Origin: Gardnerella swidsinskii
GTDB lineage: Bacteria > Actinomycetota > Actinomycetes > Actinomycetales > Bifidobacteriaceae
Assembly (NCBI RefSeq): GCF_003397705.1
Contig: NZ_QJVB01000001.1
Location: 431,086-495,085, forward strand
Reading direction: 5' to 3'
Length of the DNA: 64,000 nt
Part shown: in pieces, positions 19,626-28,321 of the stretch
Position numbering within the stretch: position 1 is the stretch's first letter
Layout of the letters: the number at the start of each line of letters is the position of its first letter
Made by a program: the position numbers and the translations under genes
The notes under the pieces: model-generated
Told to the model about the DNA's origin: nothing
The model's input: only the letters and a program-made list of their open reading frames with translations
Database searches by the model: none

Positions 19626-21182
19626 ATGAGCGATACTGGCAATATGAATGATACTGGCGTTACTGGCGATACAAGCGTTGCAGCAAGCGATGGTAATCTA
19701 GCAAAAAATAAAGCTGCAGACGTTGAAATGAGCCAGTATGTGGCAGATCGCGCTCGCGTAAACGAAGAGAAAATCCGCCAAGACGAGCAGATTGTTGCTG
19801 AATTTGGCGATTACAATTACGGCTGGCACGATTCGGACGCTGCAGGCGAGGCTGCAAAAAAGGGTATTGACGAGTCGGTTGTTCGCGCAATTTCTGCCGA
19901 TAAAAACGAGCCGGAGTGGATGCTAAATCTTCGCTTGCAAGGCTACCGCGCGTTTTTGCAAAAGCCAATGCCGGATTGGGGCGTGGATTTAAGCGGTTTT
20001 GACGCTGACGATTTTAAATACTACGTGCGCCCGGTTCACGATCAAGCAAAAACTTGGGACGATTTGCCGGAAGATATTCGCAAAACTTACGATCGCTTAG
20101 GCATTCCGGAAGCGGAGAAAAAGCGCTTAGTTTCAGGCGTTGCAGCACAGTACGAGTCGGAAGTTATTTACAATTCGATTCGCGAAGACTTGGCAGCTCA
20201 AGGCGTGATTTTTGTTGACACGGATACGGCAGTGCAAAAGTATCCGGAGCTTGTAAAAAAGTATTTCGCAACCGTGATCCCAGTTGACGACAACAAGTTT
20301 GCGGCTCTTAACACCGCGGCTTGGAGTGGCGGCTCGTTCGTGTATGTTCCAAAAGGCGTGCACGTGGATATTCCGCTTCAAGCTTACTTTAGAATTAATA
20401 CGCCGAACATGGGTCAGTTTGAGCGAACGCTTATTATTGCGGACGAAGGCTCTTATGTGCATTACGTTGAAGGTTGCACGGCTCCAATTTATTCAACGGA
20501 TTCGCTTCACGCTGCAAACGTTGAAATTGTTGTGGAAAAGCATGCTCGCGTGCGCTACACAACAGTGCAAAACTGGTCGAATAACGTGTATAACTTGGTA
20601 ACTCAGCGAGCTTACGTGCGCGAGGGCGGCACAATGGAGTGGGTTGACGGAAACATCGGCTCCAAGGCAACTATGAAGTATCCTGCTTGTATTCTTGCCG
20701 AGCCTTACGCAAAAGCGGAAACTATGTCTTTGAGCTTTGCTGGCCGCGGACAATATCAAGATACTGGTGCGAAGATGATTCATTTAGCTCCTCACACGAG
20801 TTCTACGATTGTTGCTAAGTCGATTTCGCGCGGCGGCGGACGTTCAGCTTACCGCGGTCTTGTGAAGATTATTAAGGGTGCGAAGGGCTCTAGTTCGTCT
20901 GTTGTGTGCGATGCTTTGCTTGTTGACGATTTTTCCAGGTCCGATACTTATCCGCATGTTGACGTGCGCGAAGATGACGTTTCGATGGCTCACGAGGCCA
21001 CTGTTTCCAAGGTTTCGGAGGATCAGCTTTTCTATTTGATGAGTCGAGGGCTTGAAGAAAAAGAGGCTATGGGCATGATTGTTCGCGGCTTCGTGGAGCC
21101 GATTAGCCGCGAGCTGCCAATGGAGTACGCGCTTGAGTTGAATCGCTTAGTTGAGTTGCAAATGGAAGGATCCGTGGGCTGA
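19626..21182 (+). CDS. sufB: Fe-S cluster assembly protein SufB
   Basis: Core scaffold subunit of the SufBC2D complex, where new Fe-S clusters are built. Conserved blocks: [67 protein letters not shown] and [13 protein letters not shown]. The chosen start ([11 protein letters not shown]) gives 518 aa and has GGAGG 13 nt upstream; a TTG frame extends 34 residues further up to 19524. Residues 1-40 are Thr/Asp/Ser-rich and poorly conserved. First gene of the operon; the stop overlaps the sufD start (TGATG). Confidence 0.93.
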   Translation: MSDTGNMNDTGVTGDTSVAASDGNLAKNKAADVEMSQYVADRARVNEEKIRQDEQIVAEFGDYNYGWHDSDAAGEAAKKGIDESVVRAISADKNEPEWMLNLRLQGYRAFLQKPMPDWGVDLSGFDADDFKYYVRPVHDQAKTWDDLPEDIRKTYDRLGIPEAEKKRLVSGVAAQYESEVIYNSIREDLAAQGVIFVDTDTAVQKYPELVKKYFATVIPVDDNKFAALNTAAWSGGSFVYVPKGVHVDIPLQAYFRINTPNMGQFERTLIIADEGSYVHYVEGCTAPIYSTDSLHAANVEIVVEKHARVRYTTVQNWSNNVYNLVTQRAYVREGGTMEWVDGNIGSKATMKYPACILAEPYAKAETMSLSFAGRGQYQDTGAKMIHLAPHTSSTIVAKSISRGGGRSAYRGLVKIIKGAKGSSSSVVCDALLVDDFSRSDTYPHVDVREDDVSMAHEATVSKVSEDQLFYLMSRGLEEKEAMGMIVRGFVEPISRELPMEYALELNRLVELQMEGSVG

Positions 21183-22429
21183 TGAGCGAAGATTTAAAAG
21201 AGAATTTAGGCAATAAAATGACGGAAAAAGAAATTAATATTCCTATAGCAGACCCTAATGATCCGTATGCGGTTCCTGCAGCAATGCCTTCTAGCGCAGA
21301 TAAATCCGTGCGCTCGTTTAATGTGGAAGATTTTGCGATTCCAACTAGAAAGCAGGAAGATTGGCGATATACTCCAGTTGAGCGAATTTCCGAGTTTTTC
21401 GAGCGTTTTGAACCATCTAATAGTATTCAAGTAACTCTTGAAGGTGTTGGTGGAGCTGCATTGGATGATTCTTACGTTGGTAGCGACGGTTCCGTAAGTT
21501 TGCAAGTAAAGCCGAAAAACGAGGCTCCTCATACCGATATGAAGCCGTCTGATCGTGTAGCTGCAGTCGCGTGGAATACAGCGAAATCTGCATACGTGCT
21601 TCACGTATCTGGCGAAATCAAAAAGCCAATCGTACTGAAAATTCAGGGTGATAATGTTAATACGCTTGACGCATTGCACTTAGTAATCGAAGCGGATTCT
21701 CGCTCGAATGCTGACATTATTATCGAACATACCGGCTGCGCAAAACTTGCTGAAGGTGTGGAAATCATCCTCGGAAAGCACGCGCACGTTTCTACTACCT
21801 TTATTCAAGAGTGGGATTCGGGCAGTAAACACGTTGGAAATCAGCGTATTCACGTTGGTGAGGGAGCTTCGCTTCGCCACACGATGGTCACTCTTGGCGG
21901 AGATGTTGTGCGCATTCGCATGGATCAGGATTTTGGTGGCGAACAGGGTGATTTGAACATGCTCGGCATGTATTTTGTGGATCCAGGCGAGCATGTTGAG
22001 CACCGCACGATGGTTGTGCACAACTATTCAGAATGCAAGTCGCGAGTAGTGTACAAGGGTGCCTTGGAAGGAAAGGGTGCGCATTCAACTTGGGTTGGAA
22101 ACGCGCTTATTAAGCCGGAAGCTCCTGGCACAGATTCGTACGAGTTGAACCGTAATTTGGTGCTCACTCCTGGAGCAATTGCTGATTCTGAACCGAATTT
22201 GGAAATTGAAAACGGCAATATTATTGGTGCCGGTCACGCAAGTTCAGTCGGCAGATTTGACGACGAAGAGCTTTTCTACTTGCAATCGCGCGGAGTTAGT
22301 GAGATTGAAGCCAGAAAGCTTGTTGTGCGCGGATTCTTTAACGAGCTTATTGAAGAAATTGGCGTTCCGGAAATTGTCGATCACTTAATGAAGGCAATTG
22401 AGCGCCGTCTTGCAAGAACGGAAGAATAG
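21182..22429 (+). CDS. sufD: Fe-S cluster assembly protein SufD
   Basis: Partner of SufB in the SufBC2D scaffold, needed for iron entry. The 415-aa protein has the N-terminal block FAIPTRKQEDWRYTPVERI, the beta-helix core (HVGNQRIHVGEGASLRHT, YKGALEGKGAHSTWVGNALI) and the C-terminal FYLQSRGVSEIEARKLVVRGF shared with SufB. It is co-translated with sufB by a TGATG overlap and followed after 9 bp by sufC. Confidence 0.94.
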   Translation: MSEDLKENLGNKMTEKEINIPIADPNDPYAVPAAMPSSADKSVRSFNVEDFAIPTRKQEDWRYTPVERISEFFERFEPSNSIQVTLEGVGGAALDDSYVGSDGSVSLQVKPKNEAPHTDMKPSDRVAAVAWNTAKSAYVLHVSGEIKKPIVLKIQGDNVNTLDALHLVIEADSRSNADIIIEHTGCAKLAEGVEIILGKHAHVSTTFIQEWDSGSKHVGNQRIHVGEGASLRHTMVTLGGDVVRIRMDQDFGGEQGDLNMLGMYFVDPGEHVEHRTMVVHNYSECKSRVVYKGALEGKGAHSTWVGNALIKPEAPGTDSYELNRNLVLTPGAIADSEPNLEIENGNIIGAGHASSVGRFDDEELFYLQSRGVSEIEARKLVVRGFFNELIEEIGVPEIVDHLMKAIERRLARTEE

Positions 22430-22438
22430 GAGAAAAAC

Positions 22439-23215
22439 ATGTCAACTTTGGAAATTAAGGATTTGTACGCTTCTGTAGAAACAAAAGAAGGTCGTAAGCA
22501 AATCTTAAAAGGTGTAAATCTTACAGTTAATTCTGGCGAAACTCACGCAATCATGGGTCCTAACGGATCTGGAAAGTCTACTCTTGCCTACACTTTGGCA
22601 GGACACCCAAAGTATGAAGTAGATTCGGGTCAAGTTCTTCTCGACGGCGAAGATATTTTGAAAATGACTCCTGACGAGCGTGCAAAAGCTGGATTATTCC
22701 TCGCAATGCAATACCCAGTAGAGGTACCGGGCGTATCTATGACGAACTTCCTTCGCACTGCAAAAACTGAAGTCGAAGGCAAAGCTCCATCTTTAAGAAG
22801 CTGGGTGAAAGAACTTAGCGAGGCTATGAAAAAGCTTCGAATGGATCCAAAATTTGCGTCGCGTTCTGTAAACGAAGGCTTTTCTGGCGGCGAAAAGAAG
22901 CGCGCGGAAGTTTTGCAACTAGAGCTTTTGAAACCAAAGTTTGCGATTTTGGACGAAACTGATTCCGGACTCGACGTTGACGCTCTTCGAATTGTGTCAG
23001 AAGGCGTGAATCGCGCCAAGGAAAACACCGGTTTGGGCATTATGATGGTCACACATTACACGCGAATCCTCAAGTATATTAAGCCGGATATTGTGCACGT
23101 TTTTGCGCAAGGTCACTTTGTAAAGACGGCAGGACCGGAGCTTGCGGACGAGCTGGAAGAAGAAGGCTACGACAAGTATTTGCCGGAAGGTGCAACAGAG
23201 TCGGCGCTGGCTTAA
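22439..23215 (+). CDS. sufC: Fe-S cluster assembly ATPase SufC
   Basis: ABC-type ATPase (258 aa) that drives shape changes of the SufB-SufD core. Walker A GPNGSGKST (about 41-49), signature FSGGEKKR, Walker B FAILDETDSGLD (Glu-Thr after the Asp is typical of SufC) and the H-loop MMVTHYTRIL. SD AGGAG lies 6 nt before the ATG. Confidence 0.96.
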   Translation: MSTLEIKDLYASVETKEGRKQILKGVNLTVNSGETHAIMGPNGSGKSTLAYTLAGHPKYEVDSGQVLLDGEDILKMTPDERAKAGLFLAMQYPVEVPGVSMTNFLRTAKTEVEGKAPSLRSWVKELSEAMKKLRMDPKFASRSVNEGFSGGEKKRAEVLQLELLKPKFAILDETDSGLDVDALRIVSEGVNRAKENTGLGIMMVTHYTRILKYIKPDIVHVFAQGHFVKTAGPELADELEEEGYDKYLPEGATESALA

Positions 23216-23257
23216 GCGTGGTTCATAAAATAATAGTTTTAACTAACGGCTTAGAAT

Positions 23258-24616
23258 ATGACTACAGTGACTGAAGAAAATATTATGCGAGAATTTAGCG
23301 ATTTGCGCTCGCAGTTTCCGATTTTAAGTCGCACAGTTCATGGCACTTCGCTTCACGATACTGTGCACGGAAAACCCTTGATTTACTTGGATTCTGCAGC
23401 TACTTCGCAAAAGCCGCAAGTTGTAATCGATGCCGAAAAAGAGTTTTACGAAACAATTAACGCTGGTGTGCACAGGGGAGCGCATGAGTTGGCGGCGCTT
23501 TCCACGGTTGCGTTCGAAGAAGCGCGTGCGAAAGTTGCGCGTCTCGTTGGAGCTTGCGCGGACGCTGGCAGCGAGGAAATTATTGTTACTCCGGGCGCGA
23601 CCGGCGCGCTTAATCTTCTCGCAACTGCTATTGGTAACGCTAGTGCGAAGGCGAGAATTTGCAAAAAAGACAGCGATGATTCTGCTGATTTCCGCCAAAA
23701 TTTTGCGCTTCGAGAAGGCGACTCAATAGTCGTATCTCGCGCAGATCATCACTCTGTTTTGCTACCATTTCAAGAGCTGGCTCTTCGCACTGGAACGGAG
23801 CTTCGTTGGATTGACGTAACAGAGGACGGCCGCGTGCGCACGGACGCGGATTATTTGCGAACAATTATTGACGAGCGCACGAAAATCGTTGCAGTTACGC
23901 ATATTAGCAACGTTACTGGCGCGATTACGGATGTTTCGTCGATTTGCAAGCGCGCTCACGAAGTTGGTGCGATTTTTGTGCTCGACGCATGCCAGTCAGT
24001 GCCTCATATTCCGGTTGATTTTCACGCTTTAAACGTTGATTTTGCGGCATTTAGTGCGCATAAAATGTATGGTCCTACAGGAGTTGGATTCTTGTATGGT
24101 CGCCGCGAGCTTTTGAACGCTCTTCCGCCGGCGAATTTCGGCGGCTCAATGGTAGAGCTTGCGTGGCTTAACAAGCCGGCGCAATACATGGATGCGCCTT
24201 ACCGTTTTGAGGCTGGAACTCAGCCGGTTGCGCAAATGGTTGCGGCCGGAGTTGCAGCGGATTGGTTGCGCGCGGTGGGTATGAATAAAGTTGCAGAGCA
24301 TGAGCAGGAAATTGCTGCAGAATTGCTAAAATTACGGGATGTTCCAGGCGTTCGCGTTTTGGGTCCAACTGATTTGAGCCAGCGAATTGGCACAGTTGCT
24401 TTTGAAGTTGAAGGCGTGCATCCGCATGATGTTGGCCAGTTTTTGGACGCGCAGGGCATTGCGATTCGCGTCGGACACCATTGTGCTCAGCCGATTCACC
24501 GTCATTTTGGCGTGTATGCTTCGAATCGCGCTTCCGTTGGTGTTTACAACACGATTGACGAAGCTCGCGCGCTTGTTGAAGCAGTCTCACACGTTCGCGC
24601 CTACTTTGGCGCATAA
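23258..24616 (+). CDS. sufS: Cysteine desulfurase SufS
   Basis: PLP enzyme that takes sulfur from cysteine and passes it to SufU. The 452-aa protein has LIYLDSAATSQKP, the PLP lysine in FSAHKMYGPTGVGFLYG, and the active-site cysteine in RVGHHCAQP. Two short stretches, about 20 residues near the N-terminus (HGTSLHDTVHGK) and about 17 residues near residue 135 (KKDSDDSADFRQN), look like insertions relative to usual SufS. No strong SD is seen at 23258; a second ATG lies at 23285. In the ancestral order sufU would follow directly, but a DUF3800 gene on the other strand sits between. Confidence 0.93.
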   Translation: MTTVTEENIMREFSDLRSQFPILSRTVHGTSLHDTVHGKPLIYLDSAATSQKPQVVIDAEKEFYETINAGVHRGAHELAALSTVAFEEARAKVARLVGACADAGSEEIIVTPGATGALNLLATAIGNASAKARICKKDSDDSADFRQNFALREGDSIVVSRADHHSVLLPFQELALRTGTELRWIDVTEDGRVRTDADYLRTIIDERTKIVAVTHISNVTGAITDVSSICKRAHEVGAIFVLDACQSVPHIPVDFHALNVDFAAFSAHKMYGPTGVGFLYGRRELLNALPPANFGGSMVELAWLNKPAQYMDAPYRFEAGTQPVAQMVAAGVAADWLRAVGMNKVAEHEQEIAAELLKLRDVPGVRVLGPTDLSQRIGTVAFEVEGVHPHDVGQFLDAQGIAIRVGHHCAQPIHRHFGVYASNRASVGVYNTIDEARALVEAVSHVRAYFGA

Positions 24617-24685
24617 TATTGTTAGCGAGCGAGTTGGAGAGTTAGCAAGTTAGTCAAGCAAATTGACGAGTCAGCATGCATTGTT

Positions 24686-25360
24686 TTATTCAATAGCTTT
24701 ATGCCTTGTTTCTTTTAATATGCCTTTTTTAAAGTCAGACCACGAACCAAAAAATTTTTCATCTGTCTTTGTTATGTGTTTATTTTCGTATTTGAGTTTT
24801 GTAAGTTCTACCATGCAAATGTAATCTGCTATTTGTGCTAGACGATACTGTGATTGTTTTGCGTATCTGTATATGGTCGCATTTTTTGACAAACTATATT
24901 CCATTGCTTTGTGTATTGCATTAACTATTGATTGCTGACCATTGTCATAGTATATTTTTATTTTTTCATATTGTTGCATATATTCCATATTGTCGAATAA
25001 AAAATTAATTAAATCTTTGCGCATTGCTGCAGACAATTGACTTGTTGATTCGTATTTTCTGTTTGTGTATACAAAAGTATGGTAATGAATTTCAACGTGC
25101 CTGAAGAATATTCTAAATGATTGCAATAATTTTTTTCTTGTAGACATATCTAAACATTTATAATTATCTTTTTTGTTCATAAGAGGTGAAGCATGAAAGG
25201 GTATATTAGGAAGGTGTTTTTGCTTAAGTGAGTTTTCGTAAAGTTTTATCGAATAATCTAAATTATTTGATTGGTCATGAAGTACGATAGTTAGTATGTA
25301 ATAATAGTCCGATAAGTTATCGCTGCCTGATTCATCTATGAATATGCTAAGTTCTCTCAT
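24686..25360 (-). CDS. DUF3800 domain-containing protein
   Basis: A 224-aa protein opening with MRELSIFIDESGSDN, the acidic N-terminal motif that defines DUF3800, with an RNase H-like core predicted for that family. Later acidic and histidine residues include IKIYYDNGQQS (Asp) and LAQIADYICMVEL. It is clearly AT-richer than the neighbouring suf genes, lies on the opposite strand and splits the suf operon between sufS and sufU, all signs of gain by transfer. DUF3800 genes are often found in defence or mobile contexts and have been reported with structured RNAs upstream; here a short terminated RNA is predicted upstream. Biochemical role unknown. Confidence 0.8.
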   Translation of the reverse strand: MRELSIFIDESGSDNLSDYYYILTIVLHDQSNNLDYSIKLYENSLKQKHLPNIPFHASPLMNKKDNYKCLDMSTRKKLLQSFRIFFRHVEIHYHTFVYTNRKYESTSQLSAAMRKDLINFLFDNMEYMQQYEKIKIYYDNGQQSIVNAIHKAMEYSLSKNATIYRYAKQSQYRLAQIADYICMVELTKLKYENKHITKTDEKFFGSWSDFKKGILKETRHKAIE

Positions 25361-25410
25361 ACTTTCCCCAACTTTTTGACTTATAACCCAACTACACTGC
25401 TAAGTAAGTA

Positions 25411-25466
25411 AAACAAAAGCCGGGGAAAACGTCCCCGGCACTTGGAAGCCTTCAATCAAAAGACCT
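25411..25466 (-). ncRNA. Candidate short terminated RNA upstream of the DUF3800 gene
   Basis: On the minus strand a TATAAT (25478-25473) is followed by about 28 nt, then a strong hairpin GCCGGGGA-cgttt-TCCCCGGC (25439-25419) and TTTTGTTTT. A transcript from about 25466 would end near 25411, roughly 56 nt long and 50 nt short of the DUF3800 start. This is either a stand-alone RNA or an attenuator. The GC-rich stem stands out in an AT-rich region. No clear -35 box is seen. Confidence 0.5.
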
Positions 25467-25480
25467 TCTATTATTATATC

Positions 25481-25702
25481 ACATATACAACACTATTAAA
25501 TACTTATTTCTTGTGGTTATTACTACGATTGTTTGAAAATAATATTTGAAATAATTGAATTTAAAAATATAAAGCATAGACTTGATGAAGTTGATTATTC
25601 TGTTTAAGAAAAGTTGTGGAGTATTTCATGCGGTGGATCGTTTATGAAGCAAATAAGTGATTAAATGTTGTTAGCGAGTTAGCGAGTAGGTAAGGAGTGC
25701 GT
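25481..25702. other. AT-rich gap between the DUF3800 unit and sufU
   Basis: Noncoding, very AT-rich stretch with no open frame of note. At its right end TTAGCGAGTTAGCGAGTAGG is a short direct repeat similar to one just after sufS (about 24618-24660, GTTAGCGAGCGAGTTGG, AGTTAGCAAGTTAG). The similar sequence on both sides of the DUF3800 unit could mark its insertion points. sufU needs its own promoter here or read-through from sufS. Confidence 0.4.
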
Positions 25703-26377
25703 ATGTTTGATATGGGTTTTGGTGCGGGCGCTGGTTTTGGTGCGGGCGCTGGTTTTTCAGATGCGGCTGGTGACGGCTTGGAAAGCATGTATCAAGAAGT
25801 GATTTTGGATGCTGCGCGAAATCCGCATGGCAAAACTCATTTCGAAAGCACGGACGCGCTCGCAAAAGCGGAGCTGCAGGAAGAAACTCAAGAATCTACT
25901 GAATCTGCAAAAAATACAGAATCTGCCGAAATTACCTTAAATAATGCTCACGAAAGTTGCGCTGTTACATCTGACGAAAACTCTGCTTTAGGTCAATCGC
26001 ACCAATTCAATCCAACTTGCGGCGACGAAGTTACCATGCGAGTAGAGCTTTCACGCAGCGCAAATAATGACGAAACACCAATAGTATCAAGTATTAAGTG
26101 GGATGGTCACGGCTGCTCAATTTCGCAAGCAAGCCTTTCAATGATGGTTGATCTAGTCGAGGGAAAATCAGTTGACGAAGCCTTACAATTAGACGCGCTT
26201 TTCCACAAACTTATGGAATCTCGCGGAGAAGGTTTGCAAAGCGAAGAGGACGAAGATGCGCTGGAAGATGCAATGGTTTTGCAAGGCGTATCGCGCTACC
26301 CAATGCGAATTAAGTGCGCGCTTTTGGCGTGGGAAGGCTTAAAAGACAGCATTGCAAAGGCTATGAAAGAACTATAA
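25703..26377 (+). CDS. sufU: Fe-S assembly sulfur-transfer protein SufU
   Basis: Zinc protein that accepts sulfur from SufS. Motifs: LESMYQEVILDAARNPH at the N-terminus and the three zinc cysteines in NPTCGDEV, GHGCSIS and MRIKCALLAWEGL. The 224-aa length exceeds the usual 150 because of a Gly-Ala-Phe repeat after the start (GFGAGAGFGAGAGF, an 18-bp DNA duplication) and a Glu/Ser/Thr-rich insertion at about 60-105. ATG 25703 is preceded by AAGGAG at 7 nt; a GTG at 25697 lies inside that SD. Confidence 0.92.
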   Translation: MFDMGFGAGAGFGAGAGFSDAAGDGLESMYQEVILDAARNPHGKTHFESTDALAKAELQEETQESTESAKNTESAEITLNNAHESCAVTSDENSALGQSHQFNPTCGDEVTMRVELSRSANNDETPIVSSIKWDGHGCSISQASLSMMVDLVEGKSVDEALQLDALFHKLMESRGEGLQSEEDEDALEDAMVLQGVSRYPMRIKCALLAWEGLKDSIAKAMKEL

Positions 26378-26409
26378 AATCTTTATGTAACGTAAAAGCA
26401 AGGAATATT

Positions 26410-26883
26410 ATGGCAGAAAATCAATCGGCATCTGAGGTGATGTATGAAACGCATCCTGCGAATTTAAGCGCGAATGACATTGGCCGAGTTACAGAAGATG
26501 ATATTTTAGACGCTTTACACGATGTTGTGGATCCTGAGCTTGGCATTGACGTGGTTGATTTAGGCTTGGTTTATGGTATTGAAATTGATGAGCTTGGGCG
26601 CGCAATTATTACTATGACGCTTACTACGCCTGCATGTCCGTTAACTGAATTGATTGAGGATGAGTGTGCGAATGCGCTCGCAGGCTTGGTGGAAGAGTTT
26701 CGTATTGATTGGACGTGGAAGCCGCGTTGGAGCGTTGAAAACATTAATGAGGACGGTCGCGCGCAGCTTGAGGCGCTTGGCTACAATCTCAACAGTTTGC
26801 AAGCGAATTTTGCTGCAGGAATGTACGGTTCTGGCGTAGTTGGCGATGCGTCAATGAGTGCTGGTATTCCGCCAACTGTGTGA
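26410..26883 (+). CDS. sufT: SufT-like metal-sulfur cluster assembly factor (DUF59/MIP18)
   Basis: Accessory factor for Fe-S maturation, 157 aa. The MIP18/DUF59 core is LHDVVDPELGIDVVDLGLVYG with the conserved Asp-Pro-Glu, followed by TMTLTTPACPLTELIEDEC containing the conserved cysteine. SD AGGA lies 5 nt before the ATG. It ends the Suf operon (sufB-D-C-S-U-T), 32 bp after sufU. The long frame upstream of 26410 overlaps sufU and is not used. Confidence 0.92.
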   Translation: MAENQSASEVMYETHPANLSANDIGRVTEDDILDALHDVVDPELGIDVVDLGLVYGIEIDELGRAIITMTLTTPACPLTELIEDECANALAGLVEEFRIDWTWKPRWSVENINEDGRAQLEALGYNLNSLQANFAAGMYGSGVVGDASMSAGIPPTV

Positions 26884-26954
26884 GTATTTGGTTTGTGTGT
26901 TGTTTCTGTTTTGCTGTTTTGTTTTGAGAGCAACGTATTGCACAAGTGGGAATT

Positions 26955-27599
26955 ATGGGCGCTGAAATAAAGGCAGTTAGTGCAAGCGGTATCTGTGATA
27001 TTCGCGAAATAAGTGATGTGCGCGAAAATAGTATCCGCGAGTATGCTTTGCGCAGAATAACTGACGTTGTTTTCGACTTGCAATTGCTTGTGGATTGGGA
27101 TGCGCGCCGCACTCTGGATGCAGATTATCCGGATTTTATTGGGGAAGTGCTCTTTAGTTTCGAGCCTGAGTGGGGATTTGAGTTTCACGAGTCATTGCGC
27201 GAGGCTGGGTGGAGTCGGAGTCGCGCGTTGGATTCGTTTGATGAGCATCACGGTCCGGCAGTTACGTGGCTATATCGCTTGTATTTTGAGCGTTTCGAGC
27301 TCGGTTTTGCTGGCGAGCGCGCGGATGCTTCGGCTGTGGCGCGTGAGTTGATTGCGAGCGGAGTGCGCGTGTGGGCACTTGGTAACGTTTCTTGCGATTG
27401 GTTAAACTGCGCGCGCAAAACTTGCCCAATACTCAGCGAGCTTAACGGCGTTTGTGCATCTTACGAAACGCATTTGCGCAAACCTGACGTAATGCTTTAC
27501 CGCACGTTTTTGCAACAAACCGGTCTTTCCGCTGCTTCCGCGCTTTTTCTTGAAAGTGACTCTCGCGCAGCTTCTGCAGTGTCGCTGCTTTATTCTTAA
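26955..27599 (+). CDS. HAD-like hydrolase with degenerate first motif
   Basis: A 214-aa protein with the layout of subfamily IA HAD enzymes. Motif I reads TDVVFDLQLLVDWD, where relatives have VFDLGGVLVDWDP: the first Asp remains but the loop is one residue short and altered. Motif II is ALGNVS, motif III is HLRKPDVMLY (Lys present), motif IV LFLESDS in place of the usual DDS. Catalysis is therefore doubtful. GGGA stands 4 nt before ATG 26955; a GTG at 26946 is an alternative. Its 3' end overlaps that of the convergent DUF4125 gene by four bases. Confidence 0.6.
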   Translation: MGAEIKAVSASGICDIREISDVRENSIREYALRRITDVVFDLQLLVDWDARRTLDADYPDFIGEVLFSFEPEWGFEFHESLREAGWSRSRALDSFDEHHGPAVTWLYRLYFERFELGFAGERADASAVARELIASGVRVWALGNVSCDWLNCARKTCPILSELNGVCASYETHLRKPDVMLYRTFLQQTGLSAASALFLESDSRAASAVSLLYS

Positions 27600-28321
27600 G
27601 CTGCATTTCTAATCTGCGCGCGCTCGGCCGCTTCGAGCGAATCGTAGCCATACATGTGCACGGTATTCGCAATAATCATTTGCGTAAGATTGAGATTTTC
27701 CGCACGCAAGTTATGTACAAAACGCTGGTATTTAGCGAAAGTTGCGTCAGAATACGTGCTTAATTCGCCTCGCAAATACGTTTCAAAAGACGTATTCTCT
27801 GCCGTATCTTCGCTAGTTTTAAGCACGCGCATCGCAAGACCTAAATGCGGGTAGCGATTGCGAAAATCCGCAGCCCACTCGACTTGCGTTAAAATAATCT
27901 GCTCCTGCGCGCTTTTTCTAGGCTCCAAAATTGGCTTAATATAAGGCTTAATCGTGCGCTCAAAAATTTCCGGCGCAGTCGACTCCATCATTCGCGCATA
28001 CTTTTCCGTAATCAAATTGCGTCCATCGCTATTCACGCGCTCAAGATCCTGTTTATAAGACTCCTGCAAATCAAGCGGCCACGCCAAAAACTGACTCATG
28101 CGCATAATGTGAAAAGTTGGCCAGTTTCCTTGGCAATTCGCGCGTCCGCCTTCGTTTTCTGTAAGCTGGAACTGATCCCACTCGAGTTTAGTGATTTCTT
28201 CCGCAAGCTTTTGCGTTTTCGGATTTTGCGCTTCCGCAAGCTTTTCTGATTTTGGATTTTGCGTTTTTGGATTTTGCGCTTTCGTTGCCGATAAATCGCA
28301 CATCATAAGCTCCTTAAGCAC
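27596..28321 (-). CDS. DUF4125 family protein
   Basis: A 241-aa soluble protein. The conserved region begins KLEWDQFQLTENEGGRANCQ and continues with FHIMRMSQFLAWP, the DUF4125 pattern. The first 45 residues are a linker of repeats (AQNPKTQ...KLAE) encoded by a short tandem DNA repeat, visible on the plus strand at about 28200-28285. The start lies inside the 3' end of the TPR-DUF4037 gene, which is transcribed first, so the two are co-translated. No function is established for the family. Confidence 0.8.
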   Translation of the reverse strand: MLKELMMCDLSATKAQNPKTQNPKSEKLAEAQNPKTQKLAEEITKLEWDQFQLTENEGGRANCQGNWPTFHIMRMSQFLAWPLDLQESYKQDLERVNSDGRNLITEKYARMMESTAPEIFERTIKPYIKPILEPRKSAQEQIILTQVEWAADFRNRYPHLGLAMRVLKTSEDTAENTSFETYLRGELSTYSDATFAKYQRFVHNLRAENLNLTQMIIANTVHMYGYDSLEAAERAQIRNAA

